A stretch of 64,000 nt of DNA, from positions 8,758,058 to 8,822,057 of the forward strand of contig CM025849.1 of assembly GCA_003952965.2 (NCBI GenBank), given 5' to 3'. The stretch comes from Morella rubra. Its lineage: Eukaryota; Streptophyta; Magnoliopsida; Fagales; Myricaceae. The translations under genes were made by a program, and so were the position numbers. Below the pieces are notes generated by a model that did not search any database, was not told where the DNA came from, and was given only the letters and a program-made list of their open reading frames with translations. This document shows, piece after piece, positions 21,641 through 32,399 of the stretch. Position 1 is the stretch's first letter. Each line of letters starts with the position of its first letter.

Positions 21641-24329
21641 ATGGACTTGCCACCCTCGGCTTTTGGGAATGAGTGTGAAGATGATTATTTGACTACACAA
21701 CTTCTAATTGATGAAGATCAACCCCTCCAAGTTGACCCTCAAAATGGAATGATAGTCCTTTCAATCTCCGGTTAATTTTGCTTCAAATCATTGTATTTCT
21801 TTCTCATTGGTCGATTTTACTCATCATTCGTTGATTATTGTTTAGTGAATGTTATTATATCTAGTTGTTTCCTCTTGAACTTTGTTATATTCTTTTGTTA
21901 TAGATCAAAATGAAATTGTAAATGATGTAGAGCCTAAAGATATGGAGAACAAGTACAACTACAAGCTCGTAGATGTAATTGAAAAGGTTGAGGCACCTAA
22001 GGAAGTAGTGGTGTTTAGCTCAATAGAAGAAGTTACTTTATATTATAGGAGTTATGGGAAGCAAGAGGGTTTTGCTATGGTACAAAGGAAAATTAAAAAG
22101 TTGAAAAGTGGGTGTCCACGTTGGATTAGCCTTGGATGTGCTCGTCATGGCAACACTACAACTACCTCAAGTAGTACTTATAATAATCCAAAACCAACAA
22201 CCAAAGCAGGGTGTAAGGAACATTTGAATGCAAACTTAGTTGAGACGAAGTGGGTTGTAACTACTGTAGCTATTGACCATAATCATGCTTTAAGCCCAGG
22301 CAAAGTTAGATATTTTCGATGCAATAGGAAATTGGATGGTTTTGTCAAAAGGTAGCTAGATGTGAATGATCACTCTGGAGTACCACCGAGTAAGAATTTC
22401 AACACATTCGTTGTTGAAGCGGGAGGTTATGAGAATCTTCCATTTATAGAAAGAGATTGTCGTAATTATCTCAACAAAGCTAGACATCTTCAGCTTGACC
22501 AAGGAGGTGCCGAAGCACTTCGTGACTATTTCACTAGAATACAAGGAATAAATGATCATTTCTACTTTATGATTGATTTGGATGATGAATCTAGGTTGAG
22601 AAATGTATTCTGGGCTGATGCACGAAGTAGGGCATCGTATGAAGATTTTGGAGACGTCGTTACATTTGACACTACTTATTTGAGTAATAGATACAAAATG
22701 CCATTTGTTCCTTTCGTTGGAGTGAATCATCATGGTCAATCAATACTTTTTGGGGCAGAATTACTATCAAGCAAGGATACATAAATTTTTGTATGGTTGT
22801 TTCAAACATGGTTGAAATACATGAATGGTCGAGCCCCAACTGCAATTATAATAGATCAAGATAGGGCTATGAAAAATGCAATTGTAAGAGTTTTCCCAAA
22901 CACTCAACACAGATATTGTCTATGGCACATTTTGAAAAACTTCTAGAAAAGTTTGCATCACATTCACGATATGATGCCATTAAGAGTGCCTTATGAAGAA
23001 GTGTGTATGACTCTCAGACATGTGATGAGTTTGATGCAAGTTGGCAAAATCTACTTGAGACTTTTAATCTTGTGGACAATGATTGGCTACGTGAGTTATA
23101 TAATGAGCGGACTTTTTGGGTACTAACATATATGAAAGGTGTATTTTGGGCTGGAATGACAACTACACAACGAAGTGAGAGTATGAAAGCATTTTTTGAT
23201 GGTTATGTGCACTCAACAACCACATTGAAGCAATTTGTTGACCAATATGATGGTGTTTTGCGGAGAAAGGTTGAGAATTAGAAACTTGCTGATTTCGGTT
23301 CTTTTAATTGTGATACCATGTATAACCTTTTATCATTTTGAGAAGATGTTTCAACAAGTATACACCAATGAAAAGTTCAAAGAAGTTCAAGAGGAGATAA
23401 GGATGCAATTATATTATAAGGAGGTTCTTCTGAATAAAGGTGCAATTTCTACCCATCAAGTGACTGAACAGGTGGCAGTTACTGAAGACTACATGAAACA
23501 GGTAAGATTTTGTGTTTGTTACAATGAAGAAGAATGTGATTTGAAATGCAATTGTGGATTCTTTGAATCTAGAGGAACATTGTACAGACATGTATTTGCT
23601 ATGCTGTAAGGTTATAATATTTTTCAATTGCCACAAAAGTATATTCTTGACCGGTGGAGGAAGGACTTGAAGCAAGGATATACTTTTATTCAAAATAGTT
23701 ATGATCCACTGAGTGACAACCCTATTTCAAAAAAATATGACCAAATGTGCAAAGATATGCATAAATTAGCATAGCTTGCATCACCAAGCAAGAACATTAT
23801 ACGGAAGTGAGAAATCCTGTTCTTATGTTAACGAACAAATTCAACGATTGTTGTGAACCCAGTCAGCCTTCCCAAGCACTTCCATGTGGATCTCCTACAT
23901 GCAATGAATCTGTTGATCTTATGGATGTAGAAAGTCAGAAGGTGCTTAGTCCTCTCGTGGTTAAATGTAAAGGGAAGCCACCAACAAAAAAGAAGGTGTC
24001 TCCATTAGAAAATGTCGTGAAGAACTCAAAAAGAACAAAGAATCAACCAAGTAACACAAAGCTCAAACAAAATAGAAAAAAAAAATCAGGTTTCTTATAT
24101 TTCTTACCTTTGTGTTTGACATTGCTTACTAAAAACATTTGCACATTTGTTATTTATATTCATGCTTTTGTAACACATTGGAAACATTTATTTTATTTTA
24201 TTTTAGTCTTGCCATGGAACGCAAGAAGATACATTGAACACAAGTGAAACTCCATTGACGGAAGTATATGATATTCAGCATGGCTATGTAACTGGAACTC
24301 AAGATAGTGTAGCTACTCAGGAAATTTAA
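21641..24329 (+). pseudogene. FAR1-related sequence (FRS) pseudogene, right arm
   Basis: Mirror copy of the left-arm pseudogene. Coding exon 1 is 21641-21770, an intron runs 21771-21903, and the main exon starts at 21904 in phase (the split codon gives D before QNEIV). Stops lie at 22353 (TAG), 22782 (TAA), about 22996 (TGA) and 23279 (TAG), with a frameshift near 22943. The SWIM-like segment is at about 23535-23590. A trailing conserved stretch (KYILDRWRKDLKQGYTF) lies beyond another stop. The final exon is 24207-24329. The preserved family homology on both sides of every lesion shows a once complete FRS gene of ordinary length. Confidence 0.88.
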
Positions 24330-25624
24330 TAAAAGAAAAAACATTATCAAGATTATGGGATTCATATGATATCTTTGGGATTGGTATAAAATATCAAGTA
24401 CCATCTATAATTTTTTGTACATATTTTGTAGGGATCTCAAAACTTGGCTCCTGAAAATCTTGGATTTGACCTTTTTGAATTTGGAATATAATCAATCTAC
24501 AGGTTAGAGTTGCATACTATGATGTCTATATGTCTATTTTGATCTTTGTTATAACGTGTTAAATAGCTTTATTTGTTGTGCGTGCTGATGAAGAATTCCA
24601 AGGAGAAGAGTGAGACTAAGAAGAACATACTGTCTATTTTGGATTTTAGTTAACAGTAACAGTGTTGATGTAATTGAAGTAGTGGTTTCTGACATATCAT
24701 TAACAGAAATGGAAATTATGATGTAATTTAGATATGGTTGAACTTGATTCTTCATTAACAGCTTGATGTAATGGTTGAACTTGTAATTGAAGTAGTAATG
24801 TTTCTTAATTTCCAAGACTTTGCACATGGGACGCGCACGACAGGGGCTGGAATTCCCAGTGCCCCCCCCCCCCCCGGCAGTGCGTGCGGGGCTTGCGCGT
24901 GGCAGGGCTGGAATTTCCAAAGCCTCCCTAGCGTGGCAGGGCCTGAAATTTCCAGGGCTTAATAATTATACAATAATAATTAATTATTTATTTCAAAACA
25001 GTTTTCATTTTAATTTGTTCACATAAATAGTTTCCAAACTAATTTTTTCACAACTCCAATAAATAAATATATAATACAAAACACTTTCCAAACTAATTTC
25101 AAACATATAAATCTATTTTTACTATCTCCAATAAAAATCACTTTAAAACATGTTTTGAAATCTAAAACAAAAATTAACCTTGAAAGCAGCTCTCAAACAC
25201 AGCCCAAATTTCTACTGTGATATCAAATCCAAATCAATCCAAATTACACCATATATCCAAAAAATTCTACTTCATTTACAGCAGCAATGTTATAACTAGT
25301 TCCAGATCACACTATATTGAATGTCTCGGCTAAAATGACTCAAAATGCTGCCATGCTCCATGCTCCTTTCTACTGATGGCAGGACAAAATGACTTTTACA
25401 ATATATATGCATCCAGGTTCACTTTGGCCCTCCAACACCCAGATCTTAGGGGTCCTTGGACATCATGAAAGTGTTGGACATCTTCCGATTCATCCGGATC
25501 AAAAGCCTTTCCACTATGGACCTAAAAATAAAATGATATTTAGATTACACAGAAAGAAGTTTAAAAATCAACAATTTGGCAAAGGGAAAATACAAATTGC
25601 TGAAGTAATTTATTACCTCATCCC
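24330..25624. other. Intergenic, GC-rich island and degenerate repeats, right arm
   Basis: Mirror of 481-1776. The run here is 14 C (24862-24875). No gene supported. Confidence 0.6.
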
Positions 25625-28600
25625 ACTTGATTAAGTGGGCATAGACAACTATAAACTATAGAGAAACGAGCGGAAGACTTAATAAATTTACATATGGAAT
25701 TTAAGCAGGAGAAAATGGAAATTAAGTTAGTAGAAGAATTATTACACAAGCGAGTCATTACTATATATGTAACGAACTGATACTTAGGAACAACATTAAA
25801 AAGAAAGAAAAACAAACAAAAGAAATAACACGCCAAGCAGCTGGGGTTAGGGACTAGGGATTACAGTTCATTAGACTACAGAGGTTAGCCTACAAATTAC
25901 ATCTCTAACCCTATTGTTCTTGAATATTTACAAAGCACACTGAAGCAGGTAAATAAAAGGAATATATAAGGTAACAACAACATTTAATAGGAGTCTTCAT
26001 CTTCATCATCAGAGGAGCCGGTGAGGTCAACCCAGTCTATGTGGCGGTGGTGCTCTCCTACGGGACCGTTCTCCTTAGGAAACTCGAGCGGTAGATCTTT
26101 CGGGATTAGGTAGGGCACACAGTCCACAATTACCTCTATGTTGTCAGTCACCAGGGCACGAACATGGAGGACAAGGGTATAGGTGATCATATCATGGGTT
26201 ACAAAGGAATTGAAGATAGGCATCTGGAATATAAAAATAACCAGAGAAAGGGGTGAGTCTTAAGGACTCAGTAAGGGGGAATGAGGCATGTGACAATAAC
26301 AATTCATGTTCAATATCAATTCTATAACGGAGATAACATGTATTAAACCAATAGTAAGCAGATACAGGATGCAGCACGCAGTCATGCAGTATATAATTAC
26401 CATATATACAGGCAATAATGCAACATACGGTATGCAATGCACTTATCTTTTCTTCTCTTTTAATGGCAACATTTCCTTACAAATCCGTCTGTATCATCCC
26501 AGTGGCCAGGGTTGTGCATCCGTTCTCCCCTGCACTTTAGGACAGTCCTAGACATTTTGCTGTCCTAGGACATGAGTAAAGGCCCAACTGCCTTCTACTC
26601 CGGGGCCATCCTACCTTGTAGTAATGGTTGCACTCTCCGGTGATTGGTACCGTCACCTCCATATAAACATTATAATAAAAGGACGTCATTCTGTTAATAT
26701 TTTCGATGCAAATGCAATATGACATCCAGTCATCCAAAACTTTATAACTCGATATATTCTCCAAGAATATATCCTTTCCCTTTTTCCATGTCCTCTTTAC
26801 AAAATACTCTATAAATATGCATTTATTTCCTGAATAAATACCAAGGATAAGAATCTGAAATTATCTTGCCAAAATTTATAAAATTAAGTGAACTGATCTT
26901 CATTAGTCAAACCTAGGTCAAAGGTCAAAGGTTAATAATTTAAGTCAAATGTGGACTTGCACTTTGGGCTTGCTGTCAATCCCATTTTCTTAAATGATCA
27001 GTGGCTATAATGGGCCACTAGACCAGTCCAAAAAGAAATAAAAAGAGGTCCAACATGTGGGCCTTAAAAATAGGGCTTAAAGTCTTTATGTGTCAAACTT
27101 TGAACCTCCCCATCCGAGCCCAAAGCTTGGCCAAAACACCAGCCAATAAGCCCATGAAAATAACATACAAGTCATACAAACAAGCCCAGTTCGAAATCAT
27201 ACAAACAGATCCGTTTTAACAAAAGTACAGATTTTGAATGCAACTTCAAATATTCATAACAAATTCATTATGACTCCAAAAATCACGAAATTTAAACTGG
27301 AGGCTCCTAAGGATGCCTAAGTTCATGTCTCATAATTTCAGATCAAAATAATGTCGTATACCATATAATTAACGTACCCAAGTACACTGTTATCAAGAAA
27401 TAAGCTAAACTAAGCTAGTTTTGACCTAATTAAGCATATCTTCAAATTTCCGCGTAAATAATTACACCAAATCAATCCTACATGTTTCTAACACCTCTTA
27501 GGAGTCCTAAAACCGAGCCATGCAAAATAAATTCATAAAAATTAACATAATTTCTTCAAAAGGAGTAAAATGACCTAATCTCCATAATTACTCTAATTCT
27601 CCAAAATCTTCCAACATCAAATCAAATTGATCATTCATCTAGCATATAATCAACCTAATAACATGTTCCAGATCAAAAAATTGCATGTACATAGCCTAAA
27701 TCATCAAGATACTAAAATCACCAAAAACATGCAAAACAAACCCTTACCTTGATTAATCTTCTCAAGCTTTACTAATCACAAATCCTACATAAAACATCAT
27801 GGAAACATCAAATATCATCAGAATAAGATCAAAGCACAGGAATTTCGAATGAACATCAAGATTTTCTCAAAATTCCTTCAAGATCACCTTAGAACTTCAA
27901 TCGGCTAGAATCTCCCTTTCTCTCTTCAGTCTTCAACTTCTTCTCAAGGTCTCAAGCACCCTCTCCCTCTCTCTAAGGCTGTCGACCAGATCAGTGAGGA
28001 AAAACCTCACACATGCTGGGTATTTATACTAGTTGCTAACTAGGGTTCATCTAGGGTTAAGGTCTAAGATGTCTAGGGTTAATAGGGCACAATCATCTTG
28101 TCTAACACTAGCCTAGGACATCTATGCAAGCATACGCTCAGCAGAGGTTGGCTTGGGCGGCAGCTCCCTAGAATAAAACATGTGGATAGTGGTTTTTGGA
28201 TATCTAATGATTATAAAATAAAACCATGGGTTTGACTGGTTTCTCTTGGTCAAAGGAGATGCTGGATCGCTACTGGGCCAAGGCAGGACGAATGAGCTTG
28301 AGCTGGGCCCAAAAAGTTATGATTTTTAGGCCTAATTGCATAAAACAATGTAATTCAAGCCCAATACCCTAATTAAAAATAAAATTTCTAAGAAAAAAAT
28401 TCAAACAAGGCATGGAATCACTCAATTAGATCCTATTGATCAAGAAAATAATGAAATAAAACATGTCAAGCAAAAAGATTGGATGAAAATAGGTTTTTCT
28501 AGAAGAAAATAGGCTAAAAACAAGCTTTAAGGGCAAAATTGTCTTTTCCAGCTTACAAAAAAATATTTTATGAAATTATCAGGGCACTGACATGATAAAA

Positions 28601-28801
28601 ATAAGTAATGACATGAAAGAGCTTGAAAAGACAAGAATGAGGATATTTTTATAATAATTTTTGGATATATAGAACTATTTCTATGTATTTTAGAATATTT
28701 ACTAATAATTAAATCCAAATTTAACAAAATAAAATTTACTAATGAAAATTATTAAGGGAAATTAAGATTATTAAGAATATTTAGAGGGTCGGGGTGTTAC
28801 A
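25625..28801 (-). mobile_element. LTR-type element terminal block (Ty3-like)
   Basis: On the minus strand it begins TGTAACACCCCGACCC at 28801, a start widely seen in plant Ty3/gypsy-type LTRs. It contains a motif (GGATGCACAACCCTGGCCAC, minus strand, near 26505) also seen in similar form inside the solo LTR downstream. A short spliced-looking exon is at 25984-26223. No gag-pol frame is present. The inner end could not be fixed: no TG..CA partner with duplication of the flanking TAGTC (28802-28806) was found. The palindrome edge at 26105 falls inside this element. Confidence 0.5.
25984..26223 (-). CDS. Short exon in LTR-type element, unidentified acidic-tailed protein
   Basis: 79 codons starting right after a pyrimidine-rich CAG acceptor at 26224. 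The hydrophobic-rich middle is followed by an acidic end (SSDDEDED). No family recognised. Its downstream half is mirrored at 3-122. Likely element-encoded. Confidence 0.35.
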   Translation of the reverse strand: MPIFNSFVTHDMITYTLVLHVRALVTDNIEVIVDCVPYLIPKDLPLEFPKENGPVGEHHRHIDWVDLTGSSDDEDEDSY

Positions 28802-29014
28802 TAGTCACTTTAAGAATGACATGCTATGAAGCCAGCACGAAAAATTTAAGGATGCTGCCACTCAACCAAGGTTCATATAAGCCTTTTGGCATTTAATTTT
28901 ATAGATTCGTCTATATGGAGGAATCAGACTATAGCCCTTGAGATGCCCAAATAGGTGTTGTACTTTATTACATAACAAGAAGTTATAAAAAGTAGCATGG
29001 TTTTAGATCCATAC
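28802..29014. other. Short intergenic segment
   Basis: Probably downstream intron or flank of the UBA3 fragment; nothing else seen. Confidence 0.4.
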
Positions 29015-29231
29015 CAAGAAAACTACAAGCTACAACATTGATGTAGCTTCGAGCCTCAACTGAATCAAGACCAAGAACTATAATACTAACATCATTGTAA
29101 AAATCAAGCTCTTTGTCTTCAATTCGGCAATAATGTGACTTGATATTCACAATACAAACTCTTTCCATAACATGCTTTGCTGCAACCTCCGCTTTTGGCT
29201 TCTCAACATCTTCAAATCTTAAACGGAACAG
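29015..29231 (-). pseudogene. ECR1: Fragment of NEDD8/RUB-activating enzyme E1 catalytic subunit (UBA3/ECR1)
   Basis: The minus-strand frame reads FEDVEKPKAEVAAKHVMERV, then CRIEDKELDFYNDVSIIVLG and LDSVEARSYINVVACSF. This matches the adenylation-domain segment of UBA3/ECR1, which with AXR1 activates the ubiquitin-like protein RUB/NEDD8. A donor-like GTATGG follows at 29014. Only about 72 residues of a protein of roughly 450 residues are present, and I found no adjoining exons, so this is a gene fragment. A solo LTR lies about 320 bp upstream and may have split a larger fragment. Confidence 0.8.
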
Positions 29232-29550
29232 TCACCACTAAAGAAAATATTTGCAAAAAAGAAATTGAAAATCCAAAATGTCACATATAGAACACACATA
29301 AACCAAAGGAATTGTTGGAAGTCATTAGGGGACAACAATATACATGGTAAAGCATTAAATTAATTGATTTTATAAAAAAGACATAGGAGACATTGCAGAT
29401 TGCTCATGCTTATAATAGTAGGCAAGGATAAAAAAAAAAATGCGAGCTCCAGTGCAGTTTTTCTTAAACGATATACTACCAGACTCACCTCTAGATGTTT
29501 TCGACATACAGTTTTGGTTTTAAGAAAATTAACACATACTATTGGTGACC
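29232..29550. other. Flank between UBA3 fragment and solo LTR
   Basis: AT-rich, no gene supported. The 5-bp target TAAGT (29551-29555) closes it. Confidence 0.5.
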
Positions 29551-29608
29551 TAAGTTGTGATAACCCAGTTTCAATAATAATAATAATAATAAAAAAGAAC
29601 TTTTGCAA

Positions 29609-29666
29609 TGGCTGGAGTCGAACTCCAGACCTAGGGCCTAAAAGGAGAAGACCACTAGGCTAGGCG
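29609..29666 (-). other. tRNA-like module 1 in solo LTR
   Basis: The minus strand reads CCTAGCCTAGTGG (A-box-like) and GAGTTCGACTCC (B-box-like) about 30 bases apart. It resembles a tRNA-derived sequence. A functional tRNA is not claimed, since a full cloverleaf was not established. Confidence 0.4.
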
Positions 29667-29718
29667 CGTATTTGTTGCTTTTTCGCAGTTGAGTTTATTT
29701 AAATGTATTGCGAAAATG

Positions 29719-29793
29719 ATGGGATGCGAGGATTCAAACCCGCGTGCTAAAAGGAAGGAGGTTTGTAGCTGAATCGCTGAGGCGTCTGACGCG
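29719..29793 (-). other. tRNA-like module 2 in solo LTR
   Basis: The minus strand has GGGTTTGAATCCTCGC (B-box-like) preceded by a weaker A-box-like CAGCGATTCAGC. It has the same order and spacing logic as module 1, including a shared CCTTTTAG between the boxes, so the two may be related. Confidence 0.35.
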
Positions 29794-30213
29794 TTTCGTT
29801 GCCATTGCTGAGGTTTTATTTTATTTAAACATGTTTTGCTCAATTTGGATTTTTAAATGAAACATTGTGTTTCAATCTTCTTCTTCCCCAAACGTTAGAA
29901 TCCCGAATACTGAGCCCTAGTCGCCGTTTCAACCTTTCAGTTTCTCTCTCATCAATTTCCTCTCTCTCTCTCTTCGATTTCTCATCCGTTTTAGCACCTT
30001 TCGTTTGATTTTCGAGGCTTTTCATTTCCAACGTTCATTTCTCGACGTTTCTATGTGTTTTGGGCGACTAATGATAGTAATGAGGGGATGTTGAAGAGAT
30101 GCCAAATTGTATTCCATTTTGGACGGTTTTCAAGTCTCTCTCGCCTATAAAAGGGACCTTATGCTTAAAGGTCGATCACACCTCTCAGACGTGATTTTTA
30201 TTATCATTTTTGC

Positions 30214-30215
<2 letters not shown>

Positions 30216-30261
<46 letters not shown>
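30216..30261 (+). repeat. (CT)n microsatellite
   Basis: About 23 CT units just downstream of the LTR TATA box, where plant core promoters often carry pyrimidine patches. Confidence 0.95.
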
Positions 30262-30266
<5 letters not shown>

Positions 30267-31154
30267 TCGGCTATAGTTGGGTTTTTACAATTATCTTTGG
30301 TTCTTCTGGATTGTTGCGCTACATGGTTTATGGGTAAGTGGAGCTACTATACTATTTTTCTTCAAAATGAAGAACACATTTTCGTAAAACGATTTTGTGA
30401 AAAATAATATTTTGTTGAAACCTTATGTTATTCTGAAAACAAGTGTGGAATTTTAAAAAACATACTGAGATCTGTTTATATTACTGTTCTGCATTCTTTC
30501 TCAAAGATTCTATATTCTGCTGAACATAATTTCTGATTCTGAAATTTTGTTATTATATATTATACTGTTTTCAAACCCCAAGGCAATGTTCTGTTACTGA
30601 TTACTGCTGCTGTTGGTACCAACTTACTGATTACTGAGTGCACCCATTCTTTGGAGTGATTTCTGCCTTGGTTTATCTCTAGTGCACACTTGGCGTTCTC
30701 GCTAAGTCTTAGTAGGGTGAACTCCGCTTACTGTTGACTTATTTTGGTTGGCCGCCGGATAAGTCGTTGCACAACCCTGCCACAGGGGTAAACGTGGCTT
30801 ACTATTAATGCCAAAAGGATTTTTCTATATTACTGGTAAAACTATCTATAACTGTAAATTTCTGATTTCGAAAAATGATTATATTTTTATTCATGTATTT
30901 TATTCTCTGCTTACTAAGTTGTCGAACTCACTCCGTTATTTTTTTTCTTATTTTCAGAGATTGTTCAAGAATCAAATCTAAAAGCATGCGGGCGGGATAG
31001 ATGAGAGCATTATTTTGGATTTTAGACTATTAAGAGAATTTGTTTAATGTTTATGTTTTGAAACATTATAGTTATAATATGTTTTGTTTCGAATAAAGAA
31101 GATAAATTTCTTTTATTTCTTTTCTTTATTTATACTGATTTTTGGGGTGTGACA

Positions 31155-31505
31155 TAAGTAACCCAAAAGCTTTGATCACCAGAAATCGAAGCAAATTTAG
31201 CAAATATGAGGATTTGCCCATTCTATGAGGTCCTCTAAGAATGCATGATAATTTCAACATCCAAAGTGACGCAAAATTATTATATAAGCAAAATTTACGT
31301 ATTTCAAAAGAGTTCCATCATTTTTCTAAATACTCATGACATGGGTTTCATTCATATATTCAAACTTGAGAGTACAGACCAAAACTTTTGGAAAACAAAT
31401 AAACTTCGATCCAGATAAAACCAAAACAAAAGAAAGGAAAAAGAAAGATAGAAAAACTAACAAAGTACCTGAAGAGGAATTGACGATTGAGATTGGCGAC
31501 CTCGA
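31155..31505. other. Intergenic / possible intron on minus strand
   Basis: On the minus strand a serine-rich open segment (about 31595-31472) ends in CTTCAG/GTACTT, a plausible first-exon donor, and this stretch would be its intron. The gene is not identified. Confidence 0.3.
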
Positions 31506-31690
31506 TTCATTTGGGAGAGAGGATGAAAAGGATGAAGACGAACGCGCGGTAGATTTTGGGAGGGGAGGAAGAGTGTACAGCATTTTTGCAAGCAATTTTT
31601 ATTTTTTTAAACTTGATGCCACGTATGCAGGGTCGACTAGAAGTTAATTTTGAGTCGAGAGTATATCATTACTCGGGGTCTTTATACCCG
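31506..31690 (+). repeat. Diverged copy of alpha-tubulin upstream region
   Basis: Matches left-arm DNA at about 4785-4970, sharing TGTACAGCATTTTTGCAAGC, CCACGTATGCAGGGTCG and TATATCATTACTC. It lies upstream of where a tubulin gene would start, but no tubulin exon follows. It lacks the long poly-G run of the arm copies. Confidence 0.75.
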
Positions 31691-32399
31691 GGAATAGAGA
31701 GATGGGAGGGGCCACTGGACAGTGAGGTTTAACAGCGGTTTGTTAACCGTGGTTAAAGACGGGCCCAAATGGTTGGTTAGTCCTTATTGGCCAGGCTCAA
31801 CCGCACTGAATTAAAAACCACCCTTTGCCCTTTTCCACAGGGATCGTGGGGCTTCTGAATTGCTCCCACCTTGGGCAACCAATACACACCGTTGGATGAA
31901 AAATTGAGAAAAAGTCACTAACGGCATCGTGTTTTCACCTCAGTTTCTTTTTCTTTTTGGGTTTTACTCTGTGCTTTACCACTTTTATATTTTTTCTAGG
32001 CCTGGGGTTCTTTAAAACTTTTGGCCTTTTCTGCGCGGCGTTAACACTTTACCTGCTTGACTTCCAACTGCTAGCGCTACTGCAAGACCGTCAGAGGCCC
32101 ATAAGCCGGCGCAAGCAAAATTGAGCATATTTGGACAATAACCCAAGACCATTGATGTATATAGGCTACTCCGTCTCGCGCTCAAGTTGCTCCGAGAAAG
32201 ATATACAAATTTGATAATCTTATGCATAAAAGTTGAGATTTGTTGTAGTCAAACATTAAAAGTTAAAACATATGATTTACATGTCCATTAAAAAACAGAA
32301 CTCCTATCGCAATCCACATTCAATAGTTTCGTTGAGGCACATACATATTAACCCACCAAAAAAGTACCGCGTAGGAAGAGGAGCTAGAATCTTGGTGCG
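31691..32399. other. Spacer downstream of third HSL2 gene
   Basis: Probably holds the 3' untranslated region of the HSL2 copy (minus strand) in its right half. No other gene seen. Confidence 0.4.

Larger units (their letters stand above)
13079..26105 (-). repeat. Right arm of giant inverted repeat (palindrome)
   Basis: Reverse complement of the left arm, with the same features in mirrored order. Differences from the left arm include an intact 11-bp target duplication at 17980-17990 (damaged on the left), a poly-C run of 18 against a poly-G of 16 near 21250, a 2-bp indel near 21312, and substitutions such as the one at the mirror of position 9507. DNA to the right of 26105 continues the same LTR-type element, but its mirror lies off-window, so the true arm end is unknown. 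Confidence 0.97.
29551..31159 (+). mobile_element. Solo LTR (29556-31154) with 5-bp target duplication TAAGT
   Basis: The LTR begins TGTGATAACCC at 29556 and ends GGGGTGTGACA at 31154, with TG..CA ends. It is flanked by TAAGT at 29551-29555 and 31155-31159. Length is 1599 bp. No internal domain or second LTR follows, so it is a solo LTR left by LTR-LTR recombination. It contains a TATA box (TATAAAA, 30146-30152) in the expected orientation, a (CT)n run (30216-30261) and an AATAAAG-type polyA-signal region near 31096. Confidence 0.93.

Noticed and set aside
25625-28801. A complete LTR with target duplication TAGTC
   Set aside because: The right-hand start TGTAACACCCC is clear, but no matching TG..CA end followed by the same 5 bp was found, so only an LTR-type block is claimed.
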